From NCBI GenBank assembly GCA_973895155.1, contig OZ316892.1, positions 248,001 to 312,000 on the forward strand: a stretch of DNA of 64,000 bases, in the 5' to 3' direction. The position numbers and the translations under genes are program-made. Source of the DNA: Marsupella aquatica (taxonomy: Eukaryota; Marchantiophyta). This document shows positions 1 to 10,499 of the stretch, one piece after another. Position 1 is the stretch's first letter; each line of letters opens with the position of its first letter. Under the pieces are notes generated by a model. The model made no database searches. It saw nothing but the letters and a program-made list of their open reading frames with translations, and was not told where the DNA came from.

Positions 1-2331
1 AACCAATTGAAGAAGATCTTAAAGGAGGAGCAGCAGGTAATCGGCATGGGGAGCGTGTCGCGGCTTGGCTATCACATGCCGCTGTTGTGCCGGTATGCCA
101 GAGGTCAGACTTTTGCCCCGGTACTTCCCCTGTAGGTAAGGGAACCCGAGGAAGCTCCAACACCGAGGCCGTTGGCTGAGAAGCCTCCACCACCTGTTAG
201 TCCTACGATCGAGCAGGTGTTTAGGCCCAGGAAGGAAGACTTGCCGATGCAGCAACCAGGCATGCAAAGTCTGCTGAAACTACTGGAGAAAGAAAAGAAA
301 TCGGCATCGGCAACAACAACAACAACGGCAACGGCAACAATGCAGGACACTACTACAGAGGTAGGCCTACACCGGCTCACAAGAGAAAACCCCTTTGCTG
401 GAGACAAGGAGAGAATCAGGCCGGAATCCAAGCCAGGTGTTCGAATGTACGTGGGAACCTCAAGCTCCGAATCTGAGGCAGAATTGCCTGAAGCTCCTAC
501 CGACGAAGAGGAGAGGGAGAAGCCGGACGTCCAAGAAGTAGAGGAGGCAGTGGAGGACTGCAGCCATGATAATTCCGGCTATGGGTCGGACCATCACGTT
601 CCAGGAGTAAGGACCTGTGGCCGGTTTGTCCCCACACTTCCAAGGGTAGTGCGAGGGGACCCCAACCAGCAGAGTAGCCCTGAGTCTCCCCCACCAGATG
701 TTGCTCCCCCGAGCTTCGACGGCATAAAACAGACGGTGCAGGAATTTCAGGAGCGAATCAAGCAGGAGGAAGAGGCCGCCCTGGCTAAGGAAAAGGATTT
801 ACCAGGAGGAGATTGGCCGGAGGACATCAGGCGGCTAGCCAAAAAAGGAAGCAAACCTCTAGCCACGATTGAAGAGATCCGCAGGACGGCGTGGGAGCAG
901 AGGCCACGATGGGCGATGCCGATCACTTCTACTTACTCCACCTACGCTAAGAATAGAGCCATGGAGTATGGTGAGATGTGTGGGGAACTTGCGCTCGGCA
1001 TCTTTGGAGAGGAGTTGGAGGTAGGACCCTTTTTCCATAGGGAGCAGTTGGAGAAGCACCAATTAGAAGAAGCGGTGGCTTTAGAGAGAAGCAAGAAGGA
1101 TGAGGTCATTTGGCGGCTTAGGAGGATGGGAGCCGAGATTGAAGATCTAAGGGCGGCCAAGAAAGCCCAAGATGAACTGCGGATTAAACGACATGAGCTG
1201 AACATCATGCAGGGGCAGTTGGACGCCGCGCAGGCTGATAATCAGAATATCAAGGATAAACTGACTCAGACGCAGGAAGAGTTGGCCGACACGATCAAAG
1301 AGAGGGAGAAGTGGAAGCAAGAGCTGAAGAATACAGAGGAGGCCCACATAACAGCCAACAGCCGGGCCATGGCGGAGACCCAAAGAAAGGAATGGGCGTT
1401 GAAAGGGGAGCTCGAGAAAATCCGCGGAGCCCTTGAGCAGAAGGAGGTCGAGTTAGGGAAATCCTATCAAGGGATTATGGCGCTGCAGCAGGAGCTTGCG
1501 TCCCTGACGGCCAGCTTCAAGGCCGACCTAAGGGAGAAGGACGAGATGCTCGAACAGACTTACGCCAAGATGAACCAGATGGAGTCTGTCATCATTGCAG
1601 AGCTCGACAAGGAGCTAAGAGCAACCCAGGAGGAGAGGGCTACCTTGAAGAAGGAATTGGAGGAAGCCCACAGGGAGCAGGAGGAGGCCAAAAACGAGTT
1701 GGAGGGGGCACGTAAGGACCTGGATGAAACCCAAGAGGAGTTGGAGGAAATCACGAGGAAGATGGAGAACCTACAGCGGCGGGCCGACAACCAAACAGAG
1801 CGGCTGAAGAAACAAGCCGCAGTATTTAAATGCTTAGCTGCAGCAGGTCCATCTCCCGTTGGGACAAACCAGTTACCAGGGGTGGTAATTGCTGAAGGAC
1901 AAGCCGCGTCAACTGCACCAGTGCCGGAAGTAAGTGGGAAGGGGAAGGGACCAGTTGCCGAGCCACCAACGAAGAAGAAGCGGAAACCTCCAGGGTCAAG
2001 GAGTAATACGACTTCACAGGCCGTGGTGATCAAGGAGGTAGACCCAGCACCGACCCCAGATAGGGTCACGGCTAAGGATCCAACTACCCTAGGGGAAGGG
2101 GAGGCCGAAGCCGAGGGAGTGGCTGAAGCCGAAGCCGTGGGAGTGGCTGAGGCCGAAGCCGTGGGTATTGCCGAGGCCGGTGTCGAGGCTGAAGCCGAAG
2201 GTGGACCCAGTCAGGCCGATGGAGAGTTGACTCGGTCAAGGGCAGGTAATCTGTCAGTAGGCGGGCCAACGGCAGTGGCTGAGGAGGAAGTGTTGGGGGC
2301 GTCCATTGAGGATCCACCACCGGTGTCGTGA
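1..2331 (+). pseudogene. LTR-borne long ORF, C-terminal part, one nonsense codon
   Basis: The frame is open from base 1 except for a TAG at 133-135, where the A2 copy has CAG, and ends at TGA 2329-2331. It encodes the end of the conserved plant-transposon-protein-like region (GYHMPLLCRYA near base 75), an acidic and proline-rich linker, a long coiled coil of about 290 residues (about bases 990-1850), a basic KKKRKP cluster near 1980 that resembles a nuclear localisation signal, and an Ala/Glu-rich repeat (EAEAEGVAEAEAVG type) at 2100-2210. Its cellular role is unknown. Nothing in it resembles gag, protease, RT or integrase. It lies wholly inside the LTR. The single C-to-T stop suggests recent loss. 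Confidence 0.8.
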
Positions 2332-3243
2332 CGGTGCAAGGGCGTCGTTCCTTTTAGGGAAGGCGGACGTGGAGGGAGGAGGCGTGAGTGGGCAGGGCGG
2401 GCGTGGATCTCCACGTTTAGGATTAGGATCAGAACCAGGAGCGGCCCTGACACTTAGCTTAGTGGGATTGCGGTCCCACTGGTAGGAGCAACACTTGTGC
2501 TCCTGCCTTGCTGTACATAGGTAGATTCGGGCAAGTAGATTACTGTTAAGTAGATTAGGCTTACGATGCAAAGAATGGCGGATCCACTACCAGGATAAGT
2601 ACCTGGGCAGCGGGGAGCTCAGGGCCTCTTCTTTAGCAAGTTTTTAGTTTGCACCAGCCGGGCTGGGATCAAGTAGTACGAGAAGCTCTCGGTTAGTCAT
2701 ACAGTGACCCTTGTGTATATTCATGTTTCCTCATGCCTAAGAGCTGAATAGAGTTGGCCTCACGGCTTAGTTCGCAGAACTTGTGTATGAGATGTACTGT
2801 TTGTATGGCAAGTGCATGGTATGACTCAGTCAGAATGAGTCATTTTGCTATTTGTGTGTCGCATTAACTTGTGTGAAGAGTGCCCACATCAACAGAAGGA
2901 AGGAAAGTAAGCAGGGGAGTGAGAGTTGGATGTGTCGAGCTGAGAGAGGTCTTAGCGGCTTAACCAAGCCTATTGGGGATCATTCCGGCGGCGGAATCCA
3001 AACATACCTAACAGGAAGACAGGGGAAGACAGGGGAAGGCCTATATTAGGTCGGCTACGTATCTCATGACCCGATGAAGGATCTGTCCAGTATATGTGTG
3101 TAAAATGTTAATAGTAGTAGTAGAAGGTTAGCAGCGTCCCATGCCGCTAAGCCGCGGAAACGGCCTCGCCAAGCACGAAACCTGCGGGAATCGGCTTGAG
3201 CTGGGGGGTTTCTTGGGTTTAGGGAGCCATGGGACGCACCACA
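2332..3243 (+). repeat. non-coding 3' tail of family-A LTR
   Basis: This conserved tail of about 0.9 kb follows the LTR-borne ORF. Related tails lie at about 30448-31284 (minus), 47153-48017 (plus), 52506-53417 (minus) and 63387-64000 (minus). It contains a GGCGGCGGAATCC motif near 2990 and ends in CACCACA. In A2 this end is followed by a primer-binding site, so R and U5 must lie in this tail. I could not place the TATA box or poly(A) site with confidence. Confidence 0.7.
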
Positions 3244-3905
3244 AACCCGAGCCAAAGATTCTGAGCGTAATTGAAGCATGGTGTCGTCCAGCTTCTTGAG
3301 TTCGGCCTGCGCTCCGCTTAACTCCTGGGTTAGTCCGTCCCTCTGTTCGACAGTGCGGACTAAATCCTCGCGGCGGGTCGTTGCCTCCTCCTCGAGGTGC
3401 TCTACCAGCATCTTGAGACGCCCGATCTCATTCCCCTTCGCCATGAGTTCTTCTTCCAAGCGGCTGACGATCCGTGGTTGGTGCTCTAACATGAAGAAGG
3501 CTGGCTGAAAGTACGCCGAGACTTGTTGTCCGATGTATGTCGCCAACTCCCCAGACATAGTCTGGCTAAACTTCTGGACCAGGTCGTAGGCCATGGTCCC
3601 CGGGGCTACTTGGTAGTCCTCCATCCTCTCGGGTACCGGTGGTTCCTCGGCAGGGGCAATGAGCTCCTCCGTAGTCAGCGCTGGGGAGGGGAAGGTTTCT
3701 TCAGGTGGTGGAGGGATTGGGGGTGGTTGTACTGCAGGTAGCGGAGGCTCAACGGAAGGAGGTGGTGGAATTTCCACAGGGGGCGGTTGCGGAGTATTAG
3801 TCGGGGCTTCCGGCTCGGGGTTTGTCCGAGGGACAGTAGTCCGCGTAGTCGGGGTTGCCTCCTCTGGGGCGGGGGTGACATTACCCGGGGCTGAGGTGGC
3901 CATAT
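3244..3905 (-). pseudogene. LTR-D ORF, C-terminal part, cut by A1 and the DNA transposon
   Basis: On the minus strand this reads from the transposon junction (Met-Ala-Thr-Ser at 3903) through a Pro/Thr/Glu-rich linker into a coiled coil (residues such as QPRIVSRLEEELMAKG), and is then truncated at 3244 by the A1 LTR. Joining it to 17270-18729 across one ATAT copy keeps the frame (Gly-Lys-Asn-Met-Ala). This shows that the two parts were one gene. The layout, a conserved region followed by a proline-rich linker and a coiled coil, is that of the other LTR-borne ORFs in the window. Function is unknown. Confidence 0.75.
3902..3905. repeat. target site duplication ATAT, left copy
   Basis: ATAT at 3902-3905 matches ATAT at 17270-17273. 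Flanking AT repeats make 2-, 4- and 6-base duplications all possible. Four bases is chosen because only that length restores the interrupted D reading frame. Confidence 0.6.
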
Positions 3906-3931
3906 ATCAGCCTATTCATTAAAAGTGTATT
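3906..3931 (+). repeat. left terminal inverted repeat
   Basis: This 26-base repeat begins ATCAGCCTATTCATT and ends AGTGTATT. It is the exact reverse complement of 17244-17269. Its inner part (AAAAGTGTATT) resembles the reverse complement of the subterminal repeat. Confidence 0.9.
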
Positions 3932-3954
3932 TTCTTTTGTTCACAAATCAGTCC

Positions 3955-4040
3955 TGAAATGTACACTTTTATGTCCCCAAATGTACACTTTAAGAAGCCC
4001 AAATATACACTTTTTGATACCTAAATGTACACTTTATAGG
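3955..4040 (+). repeat. left subterminal repeats
   Basis: Four copies of AAATGTACACTTT, one reading ATATACAC, spaced about 22 bases apart. They are the same short motif as at 16905-17235 and likely transposase-binding sites. The stretch to 4290 is AT-rich and shows nothing else. Confidence 0.75.
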
Positions 4041-4294
4041 CCAAATCTTATTAGTATTATATTAATATATTATCTTATATTAATTATAATAGTATTATAT
4101 TACTTATTAGTTCACAAAGAACCATGGGATAGAGATCATACTTGTAAAAACATTTACGCACAAAGAAGCCTAAGCAAGGACCATTGATTGATAATGTGTG
4201 AAATAATTATATACAATTGTGTCCAAACTTACAATGAATATCCAGGGCTGGCACCCATTTTTACTATCTAATGGGCTTAACATGAGTCAGATCT

Positions 4295-5505
4295 CTAAAC
4301 AAAGTGCTCCTTACAATATTTATTTGAGCACGTGCCCTTGTCTCCTTTACTATCTACCCTAATGTCACGGTTGCAACTCCCTTTATCTTCAGGGAGATGA
4401 AATTTGGTGGTGTTGTTCCTAACTGCTATAATCTCCCGCAAAAAGTGTCTGGGATTTTCTCTATACAGACCTGAATATTCCCGTCCTACAAATGATCTAG
4501 CAAGTGAGGTGACAAGTGCATCGTCAAGTTCCACCTCAGGACGTAAGCTACATATACGGTGCTTCACAGCCCAAGGAATCTCATTGCTATTGAGGTCCAA
4601 CACACTATGCCTATACTGTGACTTCCAAATTTTTGCTGCACATCTCTTACTAAGTTGATCATAAGTAATCTCATTTTTTGCCTTGTCTCTCTTAATGTGC
4701 AATAGAGACCACTTTGGAGAGTTTAGGAGAAGATAACAACGAATGTCACTTGCATGTGACAGTTTCTCAAGACATGGCCAAAGAATTGTTAGAAGAAAAT
4801 TGTCTCCACGATTGGCATGCGTGTAGGGCACTGGAAATAGTCCGGTCATGTCTGGGTTGGCAAATGCCTTTAAGGGGGAGTCATCCACAAGGAGTGTGTT
4901 GGTTTCATCATATAGATTTCCAAATGCACTCCATACCACCCGAAAATCCTTCAATAGCACATTTGCCTTTCCATTTGTAATGTCACGCCTTTGAATGCCT
5001 GTGTCAAAGGCTTCCACCTGTGTGAATACAAACTTCAGTTTCAACCGCTCCTCAACAGTGAACATCATGTTCAACATTTTCACTGTCCGCGGCATCCCAG
5101 CACATGTCCAAATTGCAACGTCAAACCGGTCAAAAACCAACTTTAGAAACTCATGGAACCCTGGCCTCTGTGTATACATGCGACTAGTTCCATTTGATCT
5201 ATCCCAATGCACTCCATTTGGGGTCACAATGTTTCTGGATTTGCCCTTGCTTTGGAATTCAAGTGAATCCCAAAGTATTTTGTTAAGATCCAAAATCAGC
5301 AACTTCCGCTTGATGGGACAAGGTCTCGATTCTGCAAGTGCAACAAATACAACTCTTAGAAAGAAAACCAAATTTGAACTTTGGACTGAGATTGTCTCAG
5401 TCCAAAAATACAAGACAATGACTAACAACAAAGAAAACCTACATACCATTTTTAGAAGCCCCAAAGAGCGTAGGTGGATATCGAGGCTCTAATTGCTGAC
5501 CGCAT
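4295..5505 (-). CDS. FCP1/NIF-type HAD phosphatase-like coding region
   Basis: Frame 4295-5464 encodes a NIF (FCP1/SCP, HAD superfamily) domain: the motif I strand LLILDLNKILWDS, then TQRPGFHEFLKLVF and VAIWTCAG (motif II region), and NTLLVDDSPLKAF (motif III/IV). Motif I reads D-x-N instead of D-x-D, so the general acid is missing and phosphatase activity is doubtful. The first about 45 codons of the open frame are intron. A donor (G/GTATGT near 5445) and acceptor (TTGCACTTGCAG near 5332) join an upstream exon reading LEPRYPPTLFGASKN to SRPCPIK in frame. It starts within about 100 bases of the methyltransferase stop and could be a separate gene or later exons of that gene. Its role in the element is unknown. 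Confidence 0.7.
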
Positions 5506-5567
5506 TCTGTGAGACCGAGAAGTATTTTAGATTGGTATGAAAAAATGGAAAGTCAGACGGTTTGATC

Positions 5568-7943
5568 TCAGTCTGAAAAAAGAGATCCGTATTCATCAAT
5601 AATGTCAACACCCAGCTCCTCTTGGATTTCAAAATTGACATCTGAAGTACTTTGTTCTACCCAATAAGGTGACGTCCAAACAGGAGTTATCAATCCCAAT
5701 TCTCCTCTCTTATACTCCTTCCTGTTAAGAATCGATGGAGCAGCATCCAATGAAACTTCTTGGCCTCTATTTGGCCCACTTTTCCACACATAACATCGTG
5801 CATCACGTTCAAGTGACCTCCATCCGGTTGATCCAACTCTATTCCCTTTTTTCTTTGAGAGAGGAAGGACAACTGGACTTCCCGAGTGTGAACGAACAAA
5901 AACCAATTTGTCATCAGAAGCTGAAAAGAGTGTGTCAGGACAAATTGAAGCACCTGCCTGGTTGTCAACAGTCGCTGATGCACGGGCTTCTGGGGTCATG
6001 GGAATCTCACGTACTTCGACAGCCGTCCCGGGAATCAAATTTTGGGTGTCAGCTTCATTCGAATTGACCTGTCTGTCTCCACCGTCCGCGACCAAATTGG
6101 TTGACGAACGATTTTCAAATGTATCAATGTCAATCGGATCATCAATTCCATCCGTTTCTCGTTGCACCACATTTGGATTGAGACCATCCTTGTCCAAGTT
6201 GTCATCAACCTCAACTTCATAGGGTTCCAAAGGGACGTCATCTGCACGTGATGAAGGGCGTGGTGCAAGACCAACGTTATCATCAACATCGTAGGGTTCT
6301 ATGCTTTCACTTTGACCTACACGGTCATCCAAATTCTTTGCATACGCCACCTCTGATGCCCCATCATCTTTGACTGACTTAGCGCCCACTTCTTTGGAAT
6401 TATCAGCTGATTCATGTTCGGTAGAAACATCCGCAATAGTGGGTTTCCAATGCCTAGAACTCCCACCACGAGGATCCCAATTTTCCTTGATTGAGGGGAC
6501 CCTCTCGCAAAAGAATGAAGCATACGCTTCCACAAAGTGTCTCTCATCTTGAGAGTCACAATAAACAAAGCATTCGTGTTGCACCAAGAATGCTGTCTTC
6601 ATCACTTGACCACCCGAGAAAAAATCAAGAATCAAGTCTCCAGCTTCTGACAAGGATTCAATAATCCTCTGTATCATCCGCGTGGGTTTGGCATGTGGAT
6701 TCACCCAACCACCACGAGCACCAACTATCTCAAATCGAGGGGCCATGTGCAAAACCTTGGTCGCCTCTTCTGGGGTCAGCATCATTTTTAGATCTTCGGG
6801 TTTTGACACGTCGTCTATGTCAACCTTTGCCTTCCCAGTGTCAATCTTGGTGACCTCAAAATCAGTATCTTTTGAACCAAAAAAGAATTTTGGCTTTGGG
6901 TGATTGGGTTTGAAAACATCATTCCAATTCACATTTTCATCTCGAGAAATTCCTGCGAATATAACTTCTTCAATTCCGCCTCCCCAACACGAATCAAGCG
7001 GGTGCGGTTGATCCTCTCGAGAATAACTCCCATACTCAATGTGAATGGTGAGAGATTTCTCTTGTCCCAATTTTCGAAGTGAGCTTAGGACATTCATTGC
7101 AAGAGGCCCCGGATGAACAGTTATGGCTACAACGATTGTAAGATTTTGTGGTAGCTCCACAATGTATTGCAGAAAGACCAAAACTTCTGCTTCCGTCCAC
7201 AGCTTCTGGTGATCTCGACTGAAGTCAACAATGGCAAGTGAGCACGTTGGAGATGATTCTTCTATTGCTGGTGGATCAACTGTTTTCATTAGATTGTCAC
7301 TAAAGAACGTGACCCACGGTTGGCTCCGAGAATGTGTCCCTCCGCCAAACTTCTGGCAATAAATGTCATCAAGGCGCATCACCAGAGCTATTGGCAAGAT
7401 TGCACTCTCCCTGGTATGATTTGGCTTCAACAGATTTGACAAAAAAACTTCACCAGCCGCTCTTCTGCATCTACTGAATTCTGCGTCAACACTCAACAAT
7501 GGCAGAACCTCTACAACTTTCTTCCAATCGGTATCCGAAGGGAAATTCCTTGGATCCTTGCCGAAGTAGTACTCCTCAATGAGAGACTTGAGCTTCCTCA
7601 CTTTTTTCACATCCTTCGCAAGCTCCTCTATTGAGGGTATGTCAGATTTATTTGTGGCATCTTTCTTCAGCAATGCCTTTCCTGACTTCACTTGTGTCAG
7701 GATTTTTGTGATGTCTTTCTGTGAGATCAACTCACCATCAAAGGGACGAAACATGGCAACGGTAATTGCTTTTTCGGACTTGTTATTTCCTTCCATCCCA
7801 GCTCCATCAGGAAGTTTCCCATGCAACCACATCTCACAGACTAACCGCCACAACTCAAAAAGATCGTTGTCCGCAAAAAGTAGCCAGTATACATTTCGCA
7901 AGTCCTTCCTGCCCATAGTCATTCTTGCCAGAGCCAACCAATC
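5568..7943 (-). CDS. ParB-methyltransferase gene, exon 3: beta-class DNA methyltransferase-like domain
   Basis: The open frame runs from the acceptor TTGTAG/GAT at 7943 to TGA at 5568. There is no in-frame ATG at the exon start, and splicing from exon 2 is in phase. The domain has the beta-class order of N4-cytosine/N6-adenine methyltransferases. A target-strand segment SLAIVDFSRD (exon residues about 232-242) lies where DPPY normally sits. KPTRMIQRIIESLSEAGDL follows, then LILDFFSGG (about 436-443) as the AdoMet motif, usually DPFxGSG. Both key motifs are degenerate, so catalysis is uncertain. The last about 300 residues are acidic and low-complexity, with a short conserved C-terminal part. 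It acts presumably in the nucleus on DNA. Confidence 0.75.
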   Translation of the reverse strand, partial: DWLALARMTMGRKDLRNVYWLLFADNDLFELWRLVCEMWLHGKLPDGAGMEGNNKSEKAITVAMFRPFDGELISQKDITKILTQVKSGKALLKKDATNKSDIPSIEELAKDVKKVRKLKSLIEEYYFGKDPRNFPSDTDWKKVVEVLPLLSVDAEFSRCRRAAGEVFLSNLLKPNHTRESAILPIALVMRLDDIYCQKFGGGTHSRSQPWVTFFSDNLMKTVDPPAIEESSPTCSLAIVDFSRDHQKLWTEAEVLVFLQYIVELPQNLTIVVAITVHPGPLAMNVLSSLRKLGQEKSLTIHIEYGSYSREDQPHPLDSCWGGGIEEVIFAGISRDENVNWNDVFKPNHPKPKFFFGSKDTDFEVTKIDTGKAKVDIDDVSKPEDLKMMLTPEEATKVLHMAPRFEIVGARGGWVNPHAKPTRMIQRIIESLSEAGDLILDFFSGGQVMKTAFLVQHECFVYCDSQDERHFVEAYASFFCERVPSIKENWDPRGGSSRHWKPTIADVSTEHESADNSKEVGAKSVKDDGASEVAYAKNLDDRVGQSESIEPYDVDDNVGLAPRPSSRADDVPLEPYEVEVDDNLDKDGLNPNVVQRETDGIDDPIDIDTFENRSSTNLVADGGDRQVNSNEADTQNLIPGTAVEVREIPMTPEARASATVDNQAGASICPDTLFSASDDKLVFVRSHSGSPVVLPLSKKKGNRVGSTGWRSLERDARCYVWKSGPNRGQEVSLDAAPSILNRKEYKRGELGLITPVWTSPYWVEQSTSDVNFEIQEELGVDIIDEYGSLFSD

Positions 7944-8182
7944 CTACAATCCAAAAGGAAAGCTAGTCAGTTATCCCCAACGCAAGGGTTGGAAAAAAAG
8001 GATTCTAATGTGTGATAATAGTATTGGATTCGGATGGTCTCAATCAAAAAGAAAACTCGTACTAAACATTCCAAAAGTTCCAATACTCTTTGACAAATCG
8101 TGTCGGACTGAGACCATCCGAATCCAAAATAGAATTACTCTCTATGGTAGAGAAATGCATACAAAGTAATCACATTTCTTAC
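7944..8182 (-). other. intron 2 of the ParB-methyltransferase gene
   Basis: Donor CAG/GTAAGA at 8182 and acceptor CTTTTGGATTGTAG at 7944. The intron is phase 0 and joins NQKFQ to DWLALARM. It contains two half-related copies of the palindrome found in the big arrays (about 8022-8044 and 8102-8127). Confidence 0.75.
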
Positions 8183-9801
8183 CTGAAATTTTTGGTTGTC
8201 TTGAGCATTTGTTTTGTTGTCGCCATGTTTTGGTTTGTCTGGATTTCCACATTCAACAAACTGCCGCCTCGCATGGACAACTGTATCTTTAAAGCAAGAT
8301 TGAAACACCATCGTGCTATTGATGGTGTTTGATCTCATGGAGTGCTCAACAAGAATTGAAGACGGTGTGCGATCAGACAATATTCTGGATTTCCTGAATT
8401 CTAACTTCTTGGCCAACTGGGTGAGCTTGGCATCCTTCGTTGCCCAATCACGAATCCATCTCGCAGCTCTCGCAGAGTGCTGACCACTAACGGCTAGAAA
8501 TTGGACCTCGCCCTTTTTCACTCCGGCCAAAAAATCCTTCCGGTCCGACTCCGTATTCTCAAAGTGGAGTACCTTTCTTCGCTCGACGTTAAAAGGAATC
8601 AAATCAGCGACATGTGGCTCATGCCCAGGTGTTTTGATCATGGAATCAGCAATGTCTTGCACATGATCAAAATTCATCATCCGATAGCATAGTCTCGCTG
8701 GTGCGGCAAAAATACTTTCAACTGGGATCAGAAAAATTTCGTTTATCCCAAAAGTATAGTACTGCTCCATTTGTTGAAGAACTTCATTCCCTTCTAAGAC
8801 GTCTTTCTCCTCTGGAGCATGTGGCCTATCACCCTCATCTTCAGCATGTAATGAAAAATCTATAGGAGTTGAATTCACAACTCCGGTGTCGGTTTTTTGT
8901 TTCTTCTTCTCCCTCGACTTCTTCTCGGCTGGAAGCTTCTTCTTCTCGGCTGGAAGCTTCTTCTTCTCGGCTGGAGCCGTGATCTTCTTCTCAACTGAAG
9001 TAGGTTTCTCAACCAGAAGCTTCTTCTCCCTCTGCTTTCGCTTCCCTGCCGCTCTATCCATGGTTGTTGTTGCAGTAGTTTGTGCTGTCTCCGTCGTAGT
9101 TGCTGGAGTTCCTTTGGCTGGCGTAGACTCAATTATTTTCTGTGGTTGTGTACTTTTCCTCAACTTCACCAAAGACTCTACCCATAGATTTGCTTTTTCC
9201 AGGTCAAGCGTGTGTGCAAAGGCTAGTGCCTTGGCGATCCAAACATTTGAGTCTGGTGACACCAGACCTGCTTTCTCAAGCAAATTGTTAAGAGTCCATG
9301 TGGATGGAAGAGAGAACTTTGATGGGTTGTTTACAATGTTGAGTTTCAAATAAAGAAACCCATAAAAAATGTCCAAAGGAAGCATTCCCTTCAGTCCTCC
9401 AATAATCTTCTCCTTTGTGTAGGATTTTGGAAAGAATCCCATCGACAACACACTTAATTCCCCACTTGCATACCATTCCACATTGAACTCGGTCGAGAAA
9501 GCCTTTGTGGGGAGCTGCAACTTTGCCCACCTCATCGTGTCCGACACCTCTACAATGATAGAATTCATTCCTCTTCCTATCATTCCCACAGAGACCACGG
9601 GTCCGATGACCAATGTTTGGTTGTTGCCTGTCCTGATCTTGACACATAACACTGGATCCTGAATGTTAAATGAATTCAGGCGGAAGTTAACTCGCGAGAA
9701 CTCAAGTCCCCACCGAAATCCTGGATCGCGGTCCTCCAAAATGAGCCCATCGTCGCAGTCTGCCTCTGAAATGGCGAGAGTTGTATTCACCAGATCACTC
9801 T
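8183..9801 (-). CDS. ParB-methyltransferase gene, exon 2: ParB-like domain
   Basis: The exon runs from acceptor CAATGCAG/AG (9801) to donor CAG/GTAAGA (8183). The N-terminal about 200 residues are unrecognised. A Thr-rich then Lys-rich linker follows, with PAEKKKL repeated three times (a likely nuclear localisation or DNA-contact segment). Residues about 350-450 of the exon resemble the ParB/sulfiredoxin fold: FLIPVESIF, then HVQDIADSMIK, DLIPFNV, and FLAVSGQHSARAARW, which corresponds to the usual (I/V)xGxxRxxA segment. In prokaryotes and phages a ParB-like N-terminus is often fused to a DNA methylase. Here the next exon supplies exactly that. The match is by eye and no profile search was run. 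Confidence 0.7.
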
Positions 9802-10499
9802 CTGCATTGGAGAGTGAAAATTCATATTAGACTTCAAATCCATGAAATTTGTTTTAAGAAATCATTGTCAAAGTGAGATTGAAGGCTCTTGGATTCGGAC
9901 CATCCGAATCCAATACAAGAAGCCCACTTGGATTCAGATGGTCCGAATCCAAACAACCCTCTTAGATTCGGACCATCTGAATCCAATCAAGCCACTTGGA
10001 TTTGGACCATCCGAATCCAAACAACCCACTTGGATTCGGATGGTCCGAATCCAAACAACCCTCTTGGATTCAGACCATCCGAATCCAATCAAGCCACTTG
10101 GATTCGGACCATCCAAATCCAAACAACCCACTTGGATTCGGATGGTCCGAATCCAAACAACCCTCTTGGATTTGGATGGTCCGAATTTAAACAACCCTCT
10201 TAGATTCAGACCATCCGAATCCAAACAACCGACTTGGATTCGGATGGTCCGAATCCAAACAACGCTCTTGGATTTGGACCATCCAAATCCAAACAACCCA
10301 CTTGGATTCGGATGGTCCGAATCCAAACAACCCTCTTGGATTTGGATGGTCCGAATTTAAACAACCCTCTTAGATTCAGACCATCCGAATCCAAACAACC
10401 CACTTGGATTCGGATGGTCCGAATCCAAACAACGCTCTTGGATTTGGACCATCCGAATCCAACAACTTAAGATGCATGAATAAACCTCCGGGAACTTAC
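9802..10499 (-). other. intron 1 of the ParB-methyltransferase gene, filled by a palindrome array
   Basis: Donor AAA/GTAAGT at 10499 is a perfect consensus, and the acceptor TTTTCACTCTCCAATGCAG ends at 9802. The phase is preserved (exon 1 leaves one base and exon 2 supplies two). Most of the intron is the palindrome array. Confidence 0.75.
9889..10464. repeat. array of 17 imperfect palindromes, period about 34 bp
   Basis: Each unit is an arm TTGGATTCGGA, a centre CCA or TGG, and an arm TCCGAATCCAA, separated by ACAACCC(A/T)C-type spacers of about 9 bases. Both centre orientations occur, so some units are reverse complements of others. Every arm contains GATTC or GAATC (GANTC) and one CpG. 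Most sequence variants change that CpG to TG or CA. No coding sense is kept, because all frames read through as low-complexity repeats. Confidence 0.9.

Larger units (their letters stand above)
1..3243 (+). mobile_element. A1: 3' part of a giant ORF-bearing family-A LTR
   Basis: This is the plus-strand counterpart of the A2 LTR at 52506-57162, almost identical to it over its whole length. It begins before the window and ends at 3243 with the family end ACGCACCACA. It was inserted into the coding frame of LTR D, whose minus-strand reading frame runs into the LTR end at 3244. The first five flanking bases are AACCC. Its partner TSD lies outside the window, so whether A1 is a solo LTR or part of a full element cannot be decided here. 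Confidence 0.85.

Noticed and set aside
2448-3243. A conventional LTR of about 796 bp starting TGACAC and ending CACCACA
   Set aside because: It looks like a TG...CA LTR and occurs in several copies. However, the CCGAC duplications of A4, and the purine tract of A2, place the true start about 4 kb upstream at TGTGATGCC.
3902-3907. Six-base target duplication ATATAT
   Set aside because: Formally possible, but it leaves the D reading frame shifted. Four bases restores it. Not fully excluded.
9889-10464. CRISPR-like array (regular 34-bp period)
   Set aside because: Spacers are nearly identical, units occur in both orientations, the array sits in an intron, and no cas genes exist. It is a palindromic satellite.
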